A DNA stretch of 64,000 nucleotides from Pseudoxanthomonas yeongjuensis (lineage in GTDB: Bacteria; Pseudomonadota; Gammaproteobacteria; Xanthomonadales; Xanthomonadaceae), in contig NZ_PDWT01000007.1 in assembly GCF_010093345.1 (NCBI RefSeq), forward strand, positions 1-64,000, in the 5' to 3' direction. The position numbers were made by a program, and so were the translations under genes. The notes below the pieces were generated by a model that was given only the letters and a program-made list of their open reading frames with translations, was not told the DNA's origin and did no database searches. The stretch's first letter is position 1. Every line of letters begins with the position of its first letter. This document shows, piece after piece, positions 17,273-27,114 of the stretch.

Positions 17273-18463
17273 ATGGCAAAGGGTAAATTCGAACGCACCA
17301 AGCCGCACGTGAACGTGGGCACGATTGGTCACGTGGACCACGGCAAGACGACGCTGACGGCGGCGCTGACGAAGATCGGTGCCGAGCGCTTTGGCGGCGA
17401 ATTCAAGGGATACGACCAGATCGACGCGGCGCCGGAAGAGAAGGCGCGCGGGATCACGATTTCCACGGCGCACGTGGAATACGAGTCGGCCAACCGCCAT
17501 TACGCGCACGTCGATTGCCCGGGCCACGCCGACTACGTGAAGAACATGATCACCGGTGCGGCGCAGATGGACGGCGCGATCCTGGTGTGCTCGGCCGCGG
17601 ACGGCCCGATGCCGCAGACCCGCGAGCACATCCTGCTGTCGCGCCAGGTCGGCGTGCCGCACATCGTGGTGTACCTGAACAAGGCCGACATGGTGGACGA
17701 CGCCGAGCTGCTGGAGCTGGTGGAGATGGAAGTCCGCGAGCTGCTGAGCAAGTACGACTTTCCGGGCGACGACACCCCGATCATCCATGGTTCGGCGCGC
17801 CTGGCGCTGGAAGGCGACCAGAGCGAGATCGGCGTGCCGTCGATCCTGAAGCTGGTGGACGCGCTGGACAGCTTCATCCCGTTGCCCGAGCGCGACGTGG
17901 ACAAGCCGTTCCTGATGCCGGTGGAAGACGTGTTCTCGATCTCCGGCCGCGGCACGGTGGTGACCGGCCGTATCGAGCGCGGCGTGATCAAGGTGGGCGA
18001 GGAAATCGAGATCGTGGGTATCCGCGATACGCAGAAGACCACGGTCACCGGCGTCGAGATGTTCCGCAAGCTGCTGGACCAGGGCCAGGCGGGCGACAAT
18101 GCCGGCCTGCTGCTGCGCGGCACCAAGCGTGACGACGTGGAGCGCGGCCAGGTGCTGTGCAAGCCGGGTTCGATCAAGCCGCACACCGAGTTCGAGGCCG
18201 AGGTCTACGTCCTGTCCAAGGACGAGGGCGGCCGTCACACGCCGTTCTTCAAGGGTTACCGTCCGCAGTTCTACTTCCGCACCACCGACATCACGGGCGC
18301 TTGCGAGCTGCCGGAAGGCGTGGAGATGGTGATGCCGGGCGACAACGTGAAGATGGCGGTGACGCTGATCAACCCGGTTGCGATGGACGAAGGCCTGCGT
18401 TTCGCGATCCGCGAAGGCGGCCGCACGGTCGGCGCCGGCGTGGTGGCGAAAATCATCAAGTGA
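17273..18463 (+). CDS. tuf: Elongation factor Tu, copy 2
   Basis: This is the second of two EF-Tu genes, in the classical str-operon position after fusA. Its 396-residue product is identical to that of the gene at 6, and the nucleotide match runs through the coding sequence and the five bases before the start. The ribosome binding site is AAAGG near 17258. The TGA stop is itself the first part of a 13-bp palindrome arm. Near-perfect identity over 1.2 kb is the usual result of gene conversion between tuf copies. Confidence 0.98.
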   Translation: MAKGKFERTKPHVNVGTIGHVDHGKTTLTAALTKIGAERFGGEFKGYDQIDAAPEEKARGITISTAHVEYESANRHYAHVDCPGHADYVKNMITGAAQMDGAILVCSAADGPMPQTREHILLSRQVGVPHIVVYLNKADMVDDAELLELVEMEVRELLSKYDFPGDDTPIIHGSARLALEGDQSEIGVPSILKLVDALDSFIPLPERDVDKPFLMPVEDVFSISGRGTVVTGRIERGVIKVGEEIEIVGIRDTQKTTVTGVEMFRKLLDQGQAGDNAGLLLRGTKRDDVERGQVLCKPGSIKPHTEFEAEVYVLSKDEGGRHTPFFKGYRPQFYFRTTDITGACELPEGVEMVMPGDNVKMAVTLINPVAMDEGLRFAIREGGRTVGAGVVAKIIK

Positions 18464-18503
18464 CGATTTGACCCGCGCGTAGCGCGGCTTGGTCAAATCG
18501 TCA
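18461..18503 (+). terminator. Palindrome containing the tuf stop codon
   Basis: TGACGATTTGACC and GGTCAAATCGTCA form a perfect 13-bp stem around a nested CGCGC/GCGCG centre. The first three bases are the tuf TGA stop. No T run follows, so it is better seen as a 3'-end protecting or REP-type structure than as a simple terminator. Confidence 0.6.
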
Positions 18504-18592
18504 TCCCCGAGTGCTTTTATCGGGGATCCAGCGACTTTGATCGAGGCGGATCGTCATCCTCGCGCAGGCGGGGGCCCAAAAAGCCGCCAAAA
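18497..18592. repeat. Two REP-like extragenic repeats
   Basis: The first unit reads ATCCCCGAGTGC...ATCGGGGATCCAGCGACTT and the second CGTCATCCTCGCGCAGGCGGGGGCCC. Both match the general form CGTCATTCCCGCG-N-GCGGGAATCCA that I know as a common extragenic repeat in Xanthomonadaceae and other proteobacteria. They lie directly after the tuf palindrome. Confidence 0.55.
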
Positions 18593-18627
18593 TGGTGGCA
18601 AAGAGCTAAAAGTAAGTGTATTATTCG

Positions 18628-18655
18628 CGCCCGGCTTCAGGCCGGGCGTTATTTT
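18628..18655 (+). terminator. Rho-independent terminator before the S10 promoter
   Basis: CGCCCGGC and GCCGGGCG pair perfectly around TTCAG and are followed by TTATTTT. It lies 165 bases after tuf copy 2 and 120 bases before the S10 promoter, and would separate the str and S10 transcripts. Confidence 0.7.
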
Positions 18656-18702
18656 GCAGTATCCGCCAGCGCCTCCTGGGAGGTCGCCGGCTACCGCGAA
18701 AA

Positions 18703-18848
18703 GAGGCGCAGGAAGTGCCTCGTGTTCGCCAGACAAGGAAAATGTCGCGTGATTCGCCATATTTGGCTGCCCTGCTATTGACGGGGTGATTCACGCGTCT
18801 TATACTTTTCTGTCTGGGCGGGCCGGGTTACCGGGCCGCCCAGCTTTT
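18703..18848 (+). promoter_or_regulatory. S10 operon promoter cassette with attenuator-like hairpin
   Basis: The parts repeat the str cassette: hairpin GAGGCGC/GTGCCTC (18703-18721), -35 TTGACG (18778-18783), a 17-base spacer and -10 TATACT (18801-18806). A strong hairpin CTGGGCGGGCCGG/CCGGGCCGCCCAG at 18814-18843 with one mismatch is then followed by CTTTT. This early hairpin and T run look like an intrinsic attenuator. In Escherichia coli L4 regulates S10 transcription by attenuation in the leader. Confidence 0.75.
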
Positions 18849-18980
18849 CAGGAAGAATCCCCACACCGCAGCCGCAAGCTTCAGCAGCGCGCAGCGGGGG
18901 AAATGAACAAGCAGGATCAACCAGGGGCAAGGCATCCCAGAGGCCGCGCCCGTCGCTCTTTTAACCAAGGAAACTCCGTC
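18849..18980 (+). promoter_or_regulatory. Remaining S10 leader
   Basis: These 132 untranslated bases lie between the early hairpin and rpsJ. An in-frame ATG upstream of the chosen rpsJ start lacks family similarity, so I treat the stretch as leader. AAGGAAAC just before 18981 is the ribosome binding site. No other feature is clear. Confidence 0.4.
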
Positions 18981-19292
18981 ATGGCGGACCAAAAGATCCG
19001 GATCCGGCTCAAAGCGTACGATCATCGTCTGATCGACCGCTCGGCCAGCGAGATCGTAGAAACGGCCAAGCGGACCGGCGCGCAAGTGCGCGGCCCGATC
19101 CCGCTGCCGACCAAGATCGAGCGCTTCACCATCCTCACCTCGCCGCACGTCGACAAGGACGCGCGTGACCAGTACGAGACCCGCACCCACAAGCGCGTGC
19201 TCGACATCGTCGACCCCAACGACAAGACCGTGGACGCGCTGATGAAGCTCGAGCTCGCGGCTGGCGTCGACGTCCAGATCAAGCTGACCTGA
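18981..19292 (+). CDS. rpsJ: 30S ribosomal protein S10 (NusE)
   Basis: S10 is part of the 30S head and, as NusE, couples ribosomes to NusG and takes part in antitermination. The 103-residue protein begins [19 protein letters not shown] and has the tRNA-side loop [14 protein letters not shown], exactly the family length. The ATG at 18981 follows AAGGAAAC. It leads the S10 operon, and rplC follows after 10 bases. Confidence 0.98.
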   Translation: MADQKIRIRLKAYDHRLIDRSASEIVETAKRTGAQVRGPIPLPTKIERFTILTSPHVDKDARDQYETRTHKRVLDIVDPNDKTVDALMKLELAAGVDVQIKLT

Positions 19293-19302
19293 GGCTACTG
19301 AC

Positions 19303-19956
19303 ATGACCGCGAAGAAATATTCGTTGGGTCTGGTCGGCCGCAAGGCTGGCATGACCCGGGTGTTCACCGAAGATGGCAAGTCCATCCCGGTCACCCTGAT
19401 CGAAGCAACCCCGAACCGCATCACCCAGCTCAAGACCCCCGAAATCGACGGCTACAGCGCCGTGCAGGTGGTGGTGGGTACGCGCCGCGCCGCGCTGATC
19501 AACAAGCCTGCAGCCGGTCACCTGGCCAAGGCCAAGGTCGAAGGCGGTCGTGGCTTGTGGGAACTGCGCGTCGAAGACGGCAAGCTGGGCGACTTCGCCG
19601 TCGGCGGCGAAATCAAGGCCGACATCTTCGAGGTGGGCCAGAAGGTCGACGTCCAGGGCGTGACCAAGGGCAAGGGCTTCCAGGGCACCATCAAGCGCTA
19701 CAACTTCACCATGGGCGACGCCACCCACGGCAACTCGCTGTCGCATCGCCAGCCGGGTTCGCTCGGTCAGCGGCAGACGCCGGGTCGCGTTTTCCCGGGC
19801 AAGAAGATGGCCGGCCACATGGGTGCGGTGAACCAGAGCACGCAGAATCTGGAAGTCGTGAAAGTCGATGTCGAGCGCGGGCTGATCGCCATTCGTGGCG
19901 CGGTGCCGGGTGCGCCGGGCGGCGACGTGATCGTGCGTCCGTCGAGCAAGGGATAA
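19303..19956 (+). CDS. rplC: 50S ribosomal protein L3
   Basis: L3 is an early assembly protein whose loop reaches the peptidyl transferase centre. The 217 residues include the N-terminal [17 protein letters not shown] and the central loop with [31 protein letters not shown] that approaches the active site. The gln within that loop is the site of PrmB methylation in enterobacteria. Length and context are normal for the S10 operon. Confidence 0.98.
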   Translation: MTAKKYSLGLVGRKAGMTRVFTEDGKSIPVTLIEATPNRITQLKTPEIDGYSAVQVVVGTRRAALINKPAAGHLAKAKVEGGRGLWELRVEDGKLGDFAVGGEIKADIFEVGQKVDVQGVTKGKGFQGTIKRYNFTMGDATHGNSLSHRQPGSLGQRQTPGRVFPGKKMAGHMGAVNQSTQNLEVVKVDVERGLIAIRGAVPGAPGGDVIVRPSSKG

Positions 19957-19968
19957 GGGAGAACGATG

Positions 19969-20574
19969 ATGGAACTTGCCATTACAGGCAGCGCCAGCAA
20001 ATTGTCGGTTTCCGACGAAGTGTTCGGCCGCGAATTCAGTGAGGACCTGGTCCACCAGGTCGTGGTCGCGTACCGCAATGCGGGCCGCGCCGGCACCAAG
20101 GCGCAGAAGACGCGCTCGGAAGTCAACGGCACCACCAAGAAGTCCAAGAAGCAGAAGGGTGGCGGCGCACGCCATGGCGCTCTGACCGCTCCGATCTTCG
20201 TCGGCGGCGGCAGGACCTTCGCGGCCAAGCCGCGCAGCTTCGAGCAGAAGGTCAACCGCAAGATGTACCGCGCCGCGATGAAGGCGATCCTGTCGGAATT
20301 GAACCGCCAGGGCCGGCTGATGGTCGTCGACTCGTTCGATGTCGATTCGGCCAAGACCACCGGCCTGATCGCCAAGCTCAAGGGCCTGGAAGTCGGTCGT
20401 CGTCCGCTGATCGTGACCGAGGAGGCCTCCGAGCATCTGTACCTGTCCGCCCGCAACCTTCCCTACGTGGAAGTGCGCGACGTGCAGGGCCTGGATCCGG
20501 CTTCGCTGGTCGGCGCCGATACCGTCGTAATCACCGCCGATGCGGTCAAGAAGATCGAGGAGTGGCTGGCATGA
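19969..20574 (+). CDS. rplD: 50S ribosomal protein L4
   Basis: L4 lines the polypeptide exit tunnel and in enterobacteria represses the S10 operon. The second of two adjacent ATGs (19969) is preferred for its better spacing from GGGAGA; 19966 adds one Met. The 201 residues include the extended tunnel loop [25 protein letters not shown]. The stop overlaps the next start as ATGA, so rplW is probably translated by coupling. Confidence 0.97.
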   Translation: MELAITGSASKLSVSDEVFGREFSEDLVHQVVVAYRNAGRAGTKAQKTRSEVNGTTKKSKKQKGGGARHGALTAPIFVGGGRTFAAKPRSFEQKVNRKMYRAAMKAILSELNRQGRLMVVDSFDVDSAKTTGLIAKLKGLEVGRRPLIVTEEASEHLYLSARNLPYVEVRDVQGLDPASLVGADTVVITADAVKKIEEWLA

Positions 20575-20885
20575 GCACGGCCGTTAAAATCAGCCAAGAA
20601 AAGATCTTCAGCGTGCTGCGCGCTCCCCGGGTTTCCGAGAAGACCGCTCGCCTGCAGGAAGTCTCCAACCAATACGTCTTTGAAATCTCGAGCACCGCCA
20701 CCAAGGCCGAAGTAAAGGCCGCGGTCGAGCAGCTGTTCGACGTCAAGGTCGAGGGCGTCAACGTGCTGAACGTGAAGGGCAAGAACAAGTCCTTCCGTAA
20801 CCGCACCGGCAGCCGCGGCAGCTGGCGCAAGGCGTATGTGCGTCTGGCCGAAGGCCAGGTCATCGACGTAACCGCCAAGGCCTGA
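20571..20885 (+). CDS. rplW: 50S ribosomal protein L23
   Basis: L23 sits at the tunnel exit and binds trigger factor and SRP. The ATG at 20571 overlaps the rplD stop (ATGA). The 104 residues carry the conserved APRVSEKT near the start and the [16 protein letters not shown] stretch. rplB follows after 10 bases. Confidence 0.97.
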   Translation: MSTAVKISQEKIFSVLRAPRVSEKTARLQEVSNQYVFEISSTATKAEVKAAVEQLFDVKVEGVNVLNVKGKNKSFRNRTGSRGSWRKAYVRLAEGQVIDVTAKA

Positions 20886-20895
20886 GGAACATCCC

Positions 20896-21723
20896 ATGCC
20901 ATTAATGAAATTCAAACCCACTTCGCCCGGCCGCCGTTCCGCGGTCCGCGTCGTGACGCCCGACCTGCACAAGGGCGCGCCGCATGCGCCGCTGCTCGAG
21001 CCGCAGAGCAAGAGCGGTGGCCGCAACCACCACGGCCGCATCACCACCCGTCACATCGGTGGTGGCCACAAGCAGCATTACCGCCTGATCGACTTCAAGC
21101 GCGACAAGGTCGGCATCCCGGCCCGCGTCGAACGCATCGAATACGATCCGAACCGCACCGCGCACATCGCCCTGCTTTGCTATGTGGACGGCGAGCGCCG
21201 TTACATCATCGCGCCGAAGGGTCTGAAGGCGGGCGACCAGGTCATCGCGGGCAGCGATGCCCCGATCCGCGCCGGCAACACCTTGCCGCTGCGCAACATC
21301 CCGGTCGGCACCACGATCCACGCCATCGAGATGAAGCCGGGCAAGGGCGCGCAGATCGCCCGTGCCGCCGGCGCCGGCGTGCAGCTGGTCGCGCGCGAGC
21401 AGGGCTTCGCCACGCTGCGTCTTCGCTCCGGCGAAATGCGCAAGGTGCAGATCGAATGCTGCGCGACCATCGGCGAAGTCGGCAACAGCGAGCACAGCCT
21501 CGAGAAGCTGGGCAAGGCCGGTGCCAAGCGTTGGCGCGGCATCAAGCCGACCGTTCGCGGCGCGGCGATGAACCCGGTCGATCACCCGCACGGTGGTGGC
21601 GAGGCCAAGGCAGGCCAGGGCAACCCGCATCCGGTCACGCCGTGGGGCGTGCCGACCAAGGGTTACAAGACGCGCCATAACAAGCGCACCCAGCAATTCA
21701 TCGTCCGCGATCGTAGGGGCTAA
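20896..21723 (+). CDS. rplB: 50S ribosomal protein L2
   Basis: L2 is needed for subunit association and peptidyl transferase activity. The 275 residues include the [16 protein letters not shown] segment and the C-terminal [16 protein letters not shown] motif with the histidine near the active centre. Length is normal. rpsS begins six bases after its stop. Confidence 0.98.
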   Translation: MPLMKFKPTSPGRRSAVRVVTPDLHKGAPHAPLLEPQSKSGGRNHHGRITTRHIGGGHKQHYRLIDFKRDKVGIPARVERIEYDPNRTAHIALLCYVDGERRYIIAPKGLKAGDQVIAGSDAPIRAGNTLPLRNIPVGTTIHAIEMKPGKGAQIARAAGAGVQLVAREQGFATLRLRSGEMRKVQIECCATIGEVGNSEHSLEKLGKAGAKRWRGIKPTVRGAAMNPVDHPHGGGEAKAGQGNPHPVTPWGVPTKGYKTRHNKRTQQFIVRDRRG

Positions 21724-21729
21724 TCGACC

Positions 21730-22008
21730 ATGGCACGTTCACTCAAGAAAGGCCCATTCGTCGACCATCACCTCATCAAGAAGGTGGAGGCCGCCGGTGG
21801 CAGCAAGCGTCCGATCAAGACCTGGTCGCGTCGTTCGATGATCCTGCCGGAGATGGTGGGTTTCACCATCGCCGTGCACAACGGCAAGAACCATATCCCG
21901 GTGCTGGTCAACGAGAACATGGTCGGCCACAAGCTTGGCGAATTCGCCGTCACCCGGACCTTCAAGGGCCACGGTGGCGACAAGAAAGCCGCGCCGGGCA
22001 AGCGTTAA
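21730..22008 (+). CDS. rpsS: 30S ribosomal protein S19
   Basis: S19 is in the 30S head and contacts the A-site tRNA region and 50S bridges. The 92 residues begin [19 protein letters not shown] and contain [17 protein letters not shown], both diagnostic. It sits between rplB and rplV in the conserved order. Confidence 0.98.
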   Translation: MARSLKKGPFVDHHLIKKVEAAGGSKRPIKTWSRRSMILPEMVGFTIAVHNGKNHIPVLVNENMVGHKLGEFAVTRTFKGHGGDKKAAPGKR

Positions 22009-22018
22009 GGAGATGACC

Positions 22019-22354
22019 ATGGAAGCCAAAGCCATCCTGCGCACCGCGCGCATCTCCGCACAGAAGGCCCGCCTGGTCGCCGACCAGGTGCGCGGACTGT
22101 CAGCCGAACGCGCCGTCAACCTGCTCAAGTTCTCGGACAAGAAAGCAGCGCACATGATCAAGAAAGTGGTTGAGTCGGCGATCGCGAATGCCGAGAACAA
22201 CCAAGGCGCCGATGTCGACGAACTGAAGATCGTGACCATCATGGTCGACGAAGGTCCGTCGCTGAAGCGTTTCATGGCGCGGGCCAAGGGCCGCGGCACC
22301 CGTATCCTCAAGCGCACCAGCCACATCACTGTGGTTGTGGGCGCAGGCAAGTAA
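22019..22354 (+). CDS. rplV: 50S ribosomal protein L22
   Basis: L22 forms, with L4, the constriction of the exit tunnel. The ATG at 22019 is taken because AAGGAG lies seven bases upstream; the ATG at 22013 is too close to it. The 111 residues include the beta-hairpin [17 protein letters not shown] that enters the tunnel and is the usual site of macrolide-resistance changes. Confidence 0.97.
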   Translation: MEAKAILRTARISAQKARLVADQVRGLSAERAVNLLKFSDKKAAHMIKKVVESAIANAENNQGADVDELKIVTIMVDEGPSLKRFMARAKGRGTRILKRTSHITVVVGAGK

Positions 22355-22372
22355 AGGCGGAAGGAAAAAACG

Positions 22373-23092
22373 ATGGGTCATAAAGTACATCCGATCGGGT
22401 TCCGCCTGGGCATCGCCAAGGACTGGAACTCCAAGTGGTTCGCCAAGAAGGGTCTGTTCGCCAGCTACCTGGCTGCCGACCTGAAGGTGCGCGACATGCT
22501 GCGCAAGAAGCTGGCGCAGGCAGGCATCTCCAAGATCCTGATCGAGCGTCCCAACAACACCGCACGCGTGACCATACACACCGCCCGTCCGGGCGTGGTG
22601 ATCGGCAAGCGCGGCGAGGACATCGAGAAGCTGCGCAAGGAAGTGAGCGACCTGATGGGCGTCCCGGCGCACATCAACGTCACCGAAGTGCGCAAGCCGG
22701 AACTGGACGCGCAACTCGTCGCCGAGTCGATCGCCCAGCAGCTGGAACGCCGCATCATGTTCCGCCGAGCGATGAAGCGCGCCGTCGGCAACGCGATCCG
22801 TCTGGGTGCCCTGGGCATCAAGGTCAACGTCGCCGGCCGCTTGAACGGTGCGGAAATCGCCCGTTCGGAGTGGTACCGCGAAGGTCGCGTGCCGTTGCAT
22901 ACGCTGCGTGCCGACATCGATTACGGTTTTGCCGAGGCGAAGACCACCTACGGGATCATCGGAATCAAGGTGTGGGTTTACAAGGGCGAAGTATTCGACT
23001 TCTCCCAGGTCGGCCAGGAAAAGCAGGACGAAGCGCGCCCCGAGCGCAGCGAACGTCCGTCGCGTCCGGCCCGTGATCGCGACGCGAGGTAA
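22373..23092 (+). CDS. rpsC: 30S ribosomal protein S3
   Basis: S3 guards the mRNA entry channel and has helicase activity with S4 and S5. The 239-residue protein has the KH domain with [14 protein letters not shown], followed by the C-terminal S3 domain, and ends in an Arg/Glu-rich tail of about 25 residues. rplP follows after six bases. Confidence 0.98.
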   Translation: MGHKVHPIGFRLGIAKDWNSKWFAKKGLFASYLAADLKVRDMLRKKLAQAGISKILIERPNNTARVTIHTARPGVVIGKRGEDIEKLRKEVSDLMGVPAHINVTEVRKPELDAQLVAESIAQQLERRIMFRRAMKRAVGNAIRLGALGIKVNVAGRLNGAEIARSEWYREGRVPLHTLRADIDYGFAEAKTTYGIIGIKVWVYKGEVFDFSQVGQEKQDEARPERSERPSRPARDRDAR

Positions 23093-23098
23093 TCGGCC

Positions 23099-23512
23099 AT
23101 GTTGCAACCAAAACGTACCAAGTACCGCAAGCAGCACAAGGGCCGCAATGACGGCCTGAGCTGGAGCGGCAATCTCGTCAGTTTCGGCGAGTACGGCCTG
23201 AAGGCCACCGCGCACGGCCAGTTGACCGCGCGCCAGATCGAGGCCGCGCGCCGTTCCATCAGCCGTTACGTCAAGCGTGGCGGCAAGATGTGGATCCGCG
23301 TGTTCCCCGACAAGCCGATCACCAAGAAGCCGATCGAAGTCCGCATGGGCTCCGGCAAGGGCAACGTGGAGTATTGGGTGGCGCAGATCCAGCCCGGCCG
23401 CATGATCTATGAAATCGAAGGCGTCACCGAGGAAATCGCGCGCGAGGCATTCCGCCTGGCCGCGGCCAAGCTCTCCGTCACCACCACTTTCGTTACCCGG
23501 ACGGTGCGCTAA
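23099..23512 (+). CDS. rplP: 50S ribosomal protein L16
   Basis: L16 positions the A-site tRNA elbow. The 137 residues include the start [17 protein letters not shown] and the conserved [13 protein letters not shown]. The TAA stop overlaps the rpmC start by one base (TAATG), so translation is probably coupled. Confidence 0.98.
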   Translation: MLQPKRTKYRKQHKGRNDGLSWSGNLVSFGEYGLKATAHGQLTARQIEAARRSISRYVKRGGKMWIRVFPDKPITKKPIEVRMGSGKGNVEYWVAQIQPGRMIYEIEGVTEEIAREAFRLAAAKLSVTTTFVTRTVR

Positions 23513-23697
23513 TGGAACTCAAACAACTCCGTGAGAAGTCGGCCGACCAGCTGAACGAACATCTGACCGACCTGCGCAAGGAGCAGTTCTCACTGCGCAT
23601 GCAGCAGGTCACCGGCCAGCTGCCCAAGACCCATGAAACCCGTCGGGTTCGCCGCGAGATCGCTCGCGTCAAGACCCTGCTCGGCAGCAAGAAGTAA
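23512..23697 (+). CDS. rpmC: 50S ribosomal protein L29
   Basis: L29 is a small two-helix protein at the tunnel exit beside L23. The 61 residues start [18 protein letters not shown] and end with the [20 protein letters not shown] helix, which is normal for the family. Its start codon overlaps the rplP stop. Confidence 0.97.
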   Translation: MELKQLREKSADQLNEHLTDLRKEQFSLRMQQVTGQLPKTHETRRVRREIARVKTLLGSKK

Positions 23698-23708
23698 GGA
23701 CCGACGTG

Positions 23709-23975
23709 ATGAGCGACAACCAAGAAAAATCGCAACGCACGGTCGAAGGCCGTGTCGTCAGCAACAAGATGGACAAGACCGTCACCGTGCTGGTGGAGCG
23801 TCAGGTCAAGCACGCGCTGTACGGCAAGTACATCCGCCGTTCCAGCAAGCTGCATGCCCACGATGCCGACAACGCCTGCAACGAAGGCGACGTGGTCCGC
23901 GTGGTCGAGATCGCCCCGCTGTCCAAAACCAAGAACTGGCGCGTGGTGGAAATCATCACCCGCGCGGCCGTCTGA
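23709..23975 (+). CDS. rpsQ: 30S ribosomal protein S17
   Basis: S17 is a primary 16S-binding OB-fold protein. I take the ATG at 23709; a GTG one codon earlier is possible. The 88 residues contain [22 protein letters not shown] and the basic loop [20 protein letters not shown] lies upstream. The next start, rplN, is 15 bases away. Confidence 0.96.
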   Translation: MSDNQEKSQRTVEGRVVSNKMDKTVTVLVERQVKHALYGKYIRRSSKLHAHDADNACNEGDVVRVVEIAPLSKTKNWRVVEIITRAAV

Positions 23976-23990
23976 CAAGGAACCTGAATC

Positions 23991-24359
23991 ATGATCCAGA
24001 CGCAGAGCTACCTTGACGCGGCCGACAACTCCGGCGCCAAGGAACTGATGTGCATCAAGGTGCTGGGCGGCTCCAAGCGTCGTTACGCGCACATTGGCGA
24101 CATCATCAAGGTGACCGTGAAGGACGCCATCCCGCGCGGCAAGGTCAAGAAGGGCGAGGTCTACGAGGCCGTCGTGGTGCGTACCCGCAAGGGCGTGCGT
24201 CGTGCGGACGGTTCGCTGATCCGCTTCGACGGCAACGCGGCCGTGCTGCTCAACAACAAGCAGGAACCGATCGGTACCCGCATCTTCGGGCCAGTAACCC
24301 GCGAGCTGCGCTCCGAGAAGTTCATGAAGATCGTTTCGCTCGCGCCTGAAGTGCTCTGA
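23991..24359 (+). CDS. rplN: 50S ribosomal protein L14
   Basis: L14 forms bridge B8 with the 30S subunit and is the docking site of RsfS. The 122-residue protein begins [27 protein letters not shown] and ends with the [12 protein letters not shown] helix. It is the first gene of what is the spc operon in Escherichia coli; only 15 bases separate it from rpsQ and I see no promoter there, so S10 and spc may be one transcript here. Confidence 0.98.
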   Translation: MIQTQSYLDAADNSGAKELMCIKVLGGSKRRYAHIGDIIKVTVKDAIPRGKVKKGEVYEAVVVRTRKGVRRADGSLIRFDGNAAVLLNNKQEPIGTRIFGPVTRELRSEKFMKIVSLAPEVL

Positions 24360-24374
24360 GCCGAGGACTTATAT

Positions 24375-24689
24375 ATGAACCGTATCAAGAAGGGCGACCA
24401 GGTGGTCGTCATCGCCGGCAAGGACAAGGGCAAGCGTGGTGACGTGGTGCGTGTGGATGGCGATCGGGTGATCGTGTCCAACGTCAACATCATCAAGCGC
24501 CACACCAAGCCGAACCCGCAGGCGGGTGTCGCCGGCGGCGTGGTCGAGCGTGAAGCCTCGATGCACATCTCCAATATCGCGCTGTTCAACCCGGCTTCCG
24601 GCAAGGGCGAGCGTATCGGTTTCAAGGTGCTGGAGGATGGACGCAAATTGCGTGTGTTCCGCTCCAGCGGTGAGGCGCTCGACGCCTAA
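24375..24689 (+). CDS. rplX: 50S ribosomal protein L24
   Basis: L24 starts 50S assembly and lies near the tunnel exit. The 104 residues contain the KOW motif [21 protein letters not shown] close to the N terminus and the conserved [14 protein letters not shown]. Length is typical. Confidence 0.97.
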   Translation: MNRIKKGDQVVVIAGKDKGKRGDVVRVDGDRVIVSNVNIIKRHTKPNPQAGVAGGVVEREASMHISNIALFNPASGKGERIGFKVLEDGRKLRVFRSSGEALDA

Positions 24690-24700
24690 GGAATGAAGCA

Positions 24701-25243
24701 ATGACCACCCGTCTCGAAAAGTTCTACAAGGAACAGGTTGTTCCCAGCCTGACCGAGAAATTCGGCTACTCCAATCCGATGGAAGTGCCGAGGATCACCA
24801 AGATCACCATCAACATGGGCGTCGGCGAAGCCGCGACCAACAAGAAGATCCTGGAGAATGCGGTCGCCGACCTGGCCAAGATCACCGGCCAGCGCCCGAT
24901 CACGACCAAGTCGCGCGTCTCGGTGGCTTCGTTCAAGATCCGCGACGGCTGGCCTATCGGCTGCAAGGTCACCCTGCGCCGCGCCAGGATGTTCGAGTTC
25001 TTCGATCGCCTGGTCAACGTCGCGCTGCCGCGCGTGCGCGACTTCCGTGGCGTGTCGGCCCGTTCGTTCGACGGTCGCGGTAACTACAACATGGGCGTGA
25101 AGGAACAGATCATCTTCCCGGAAATCGACTTCGACCAGGTCGATGCGCTCCGCGGCATGGATATCGCCATCACCACCACCGCCAAGACCGACGCCGAAGC
25201 CAAGGCGCTGCTCGAAGCTTTCAAATTCCCGTTCCGCAACTGA
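24701..25243 (+). CDS. rplE: 50S ribosomal protein L5
   Basis: L5 carries 5S rRNA into the 50S subunit and contacts the P-site tRNA. The 180 residues include [18 protein letters not shown] and the conserved [22 protein letters not shown]. Length and position between rplX and rpsN are normal. Confidence 0.98.
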   Translation: MTTRLEKFYKEQVVPSLTEKFGYSNPMEVPRITKITINMGVGEAATNKKILENAVADLAKITGQRPITTKSRVSVASFKIRDGWPIGCKVTLRRARMFEFFDRLVNVALPRVRDFRGVSARSFDGRGNYNMGVKEQIIFPEIDFDQVDALRGMDIAITTTAKTDAEAKALLEAFKFPFRN

Positions 25244-25263
25244 TCCGCTAAGGAAAACCGTCC

Positions 25264-25569
25264 ATGGCCAAGACCTCAATGGTTAACCGCGACATCAAGC
25301 GGGCCAAGCTGTCCAAGAAATACGCCGCCAAGCGCGAAGCGCTGAAGAAGACCATCTCCAGCCCGGGCTCTTCGTACGAAGAAAAGATGGAAGCCGTGAC
25401 CAGGCTGCAGAAGCTGCCGCGCGATTCGTCGCCGAGCCGCGAGCGCAACCGTTGCGCACTGTCCGGCCGCTCGCGCGGCGTGTACAGCAAGTTCGGCCTG
25501 GGCCGCAACATGCTGCGCAAGGCGACGATGAACGGCGACGTGCCTGGCCTGCGCAAGGCCAGCTGGTAA
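25264..25569 (+). CDS. rpsN: 30S ribosomal protein S14 (zinc-free type)
   Basis: S14 helps close the 30S head late in assembly. At 101 residues, with a single cysteine and no CXXC pairs, it is the long zinc-independent form. The conserved [25 protein letters not shown] segment is complete. A 67-base gap to rpsH follows with nothing distinctive. Confidence 0.97.
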   Translation: MAKTSMVNRDIKRAKLSKKYAAKREALKKTISSPGSSYEEKMEAVTRLQKLPRDSSPSRERNRCALSGRSRGVYSKFGLGRNMLRKATMNGDVPGLRKASW

Positions 25570-25636
25570 TACAAGTTCCTTCAACCAAAGATTTTCGCGA
25601 AAGCGGATATCGGTGCACTCATAAGGGTAATACGCA

Positions 25637-26032
25637 ATGAGCATGACTGATCCCATCGCCGACATGCTGGTCCGCATCAAGAATGCGGCCGCTGTGGGCA
25701 AGCCGACGGTGAAGATGCCGTCGTCCAACATCAAGGTCGCCATCGCCGGCGTGTTGAAGGCCGAAGGCTATATCGCCGATTCGCGCGTCAACACCGTCGA
25801 CGGCAAGCCGCAGCTCGAGATCGTGCTGAAGTACTTCGAAGGCAAGCCGGTGATCGAGCGCCTGACCCGTGTTTCGCGTTCGGGCCTGCGTCACTACCGC
25901 GGCAAGTCCGACCTGCCGAAGGTGCTGGACGGCCTCGGCGTCGCCATCATTTCCACCTCCAAGGGCATCATGACCGACTCGCAGGCGCGCCAGAATGGCG
26001 TCGGCGGTGAAGTCCTGTGCTTCGTGGCTTAA
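25637..26032 (+). CDS. rpsH: 30S ribosomal protein S8
   Basis: S8 binds the central 16S domain and is the autogenous repressor of the spc operon in Escherichia coli. The 131 residues start [17 protein letters not shown] and end with the [16 protein letters not shown] beta motif. rplF follows after 12 bases. Confidence 0.98.
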   Translation: MSMTDPIADMLVRIKNAAAVGKPTVKMPSSNIKVAIAGVLKAEGYIADSRVNTVDGKPQLEIVLKYFEGKPVIERLTRVSRSGLRHYRGKSDLPKVLDGLGVAIISTSKGIMTDSQARQNGVGGEVLCFVA

Positions 26033-26044
26033 GGGAGTAATCGC

Positions 26045-26572
26045 ATGTCCCGTGTAGCCAAACAGCCGATCACCCTGCCCAAGGGCGTCGAATTCAACAA
26101 CCAGACCGATACGCTGAGCGTCAAGGGCCCGAAGGGCACTTTGTCGCTGGTCAAGCCGGCCGGCGTCGAGATCAAGCTCGAAGACGGCACCCTCAATCTG
26201 TCCCCGGCCACTCCGGCAGACGACGCGATCACCGGCACCATCCGCGCGATCCTGGCCAACATGGTCAAGGGCGTGTCCGAAGGCTTCGAGCGCAAGCTCG
26301 AGCTGGTAGGCGTGGGTTACCGCGCCGCGATGCAGGGCAAGGACCTGAACCTGTCGCTGGGCTTTTCGCACCCGGTGCTGTTCAAGACTCCGGAAGGCAT
26401 CACCATCACCACCCCGACCCAGACCGAAATCCTGGTCCAGGGCTCGGACAAGCAGCGCGTCGGTGAAGTGGCCGCCAAGATTCGCGGTTACCGTCCGCCG
26501 GAGCCCTACAAGGGCAAGGGCGTGAAGTACTCCGACGAAGTCATCATTCGCAAGGAAGCCAAGAAAGCCTAA
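26045..26572 (+). CDS. rplF: 50S ribosomal protein L6
   Basis: L6 lies near the sarcin-ricin loop and the factor-binding site. The 175 residues show the two related domains and the C-terminal signature [16 protein letters not shown]. Length is normal. Confidence 0.98.
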   Translation: MSRVAKQPITLPKGVEFNNQTDTLSVKGPKGTLSLVKPAGVEIKLEDGTLNLSPATPADDAITGTIRAILANMVKGVSEGFERKLELVGVGYRAAMQGKDLNLSLGFSHPVLFKTPEGITITTPTQTEILVQGSDKQRVGEVAAKIRGYRPPEPYKGKGVKYSDEVIIRKEAKKA

Positions 26573-26604
26573 TAAGGCTTATCCGCTTCCCAAGGATCAA
26601 GATC

Positions 26605-26961
26605 ATGAGCATCAAGAACAACGCCCGTCTCCGCCGCGCCAAGAGCACCCGCGCCCACATCCGTGTGCTCGGCGTGCCGCGCCTGTCGGTGCTGCGCACT
26701 GGCCAGCATCTGTACGCGCAACTGTTCAGCGCGGACGGCTCCAAGGTCATCGTCGCCGCCAACACCCTGCAGGCCGACGTCAAGGAAGGCCTGAAGAACG
26801 GCAAGAACAGCGACGCCGCTGCCCGCGTGGGCAAGGTGATCGCCGAACGCGCCGTGGCCGCCGGTATCGAGAAGATCGCCTTCGACCGTTCGGGCTACCG
26901 TTACCATGGCCGGATCAAGGCCCTGGCCGACGCCGCCCGCGAAGCCGGCCTCAAGTTCTGA
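26605..26961 (+). CDS. rplR: 50S ribosomal protein L18
   Basis: L18 binds 5S rRNA with L5. The 118 residues carry the basic N-terminal arm [17 protein letters not shown] and the conserved [27 protein letters not shown] end. A structured 153-base gap separates it from rpsE. Confidence 0.98.
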   Translation: MSIKNNARLRRAKSTRAHIRVLGVPRLSVLRTGQHLYAQLFSADGSKVIVAANTLQADVKEGLKNGKNSDAAARVGKVIAERAVAAGIEKIAFDRSGYRYHGRIKALADAAREAGLKF

Positions 26962-26968
26962 TTGAAAT

Positions 26969-27016
26969 GCGTGGGGCTCGTCCCCACGCTTAGGCCGCCG
27001 GCAAGGTTTTTGCCGG
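26969..27016 (+). other. Two hairpins between rplR and rpsE
   Basis: GCGTGGGG and CCCCACGC pair perfectly around CTCGT (26969-26989), and CCGGCAA and TTGCCGG pair around GGTTT (26998-27016). They lie in a 153-base gap in the middle of the spc operon. Neither has a T run after it. An attenuating or mRNA-processing role is possible. Confidence 0.55.
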
Positions 27017-27114
27017 ACGCCCCGCGGCTTCTGTCCGTGACGGCGGTCCACCGCAGCATTCCACAACTATAAGCGGCAAAGCCGTAATCACTTAATCATC
27101 TAAGGAATCCGGAA

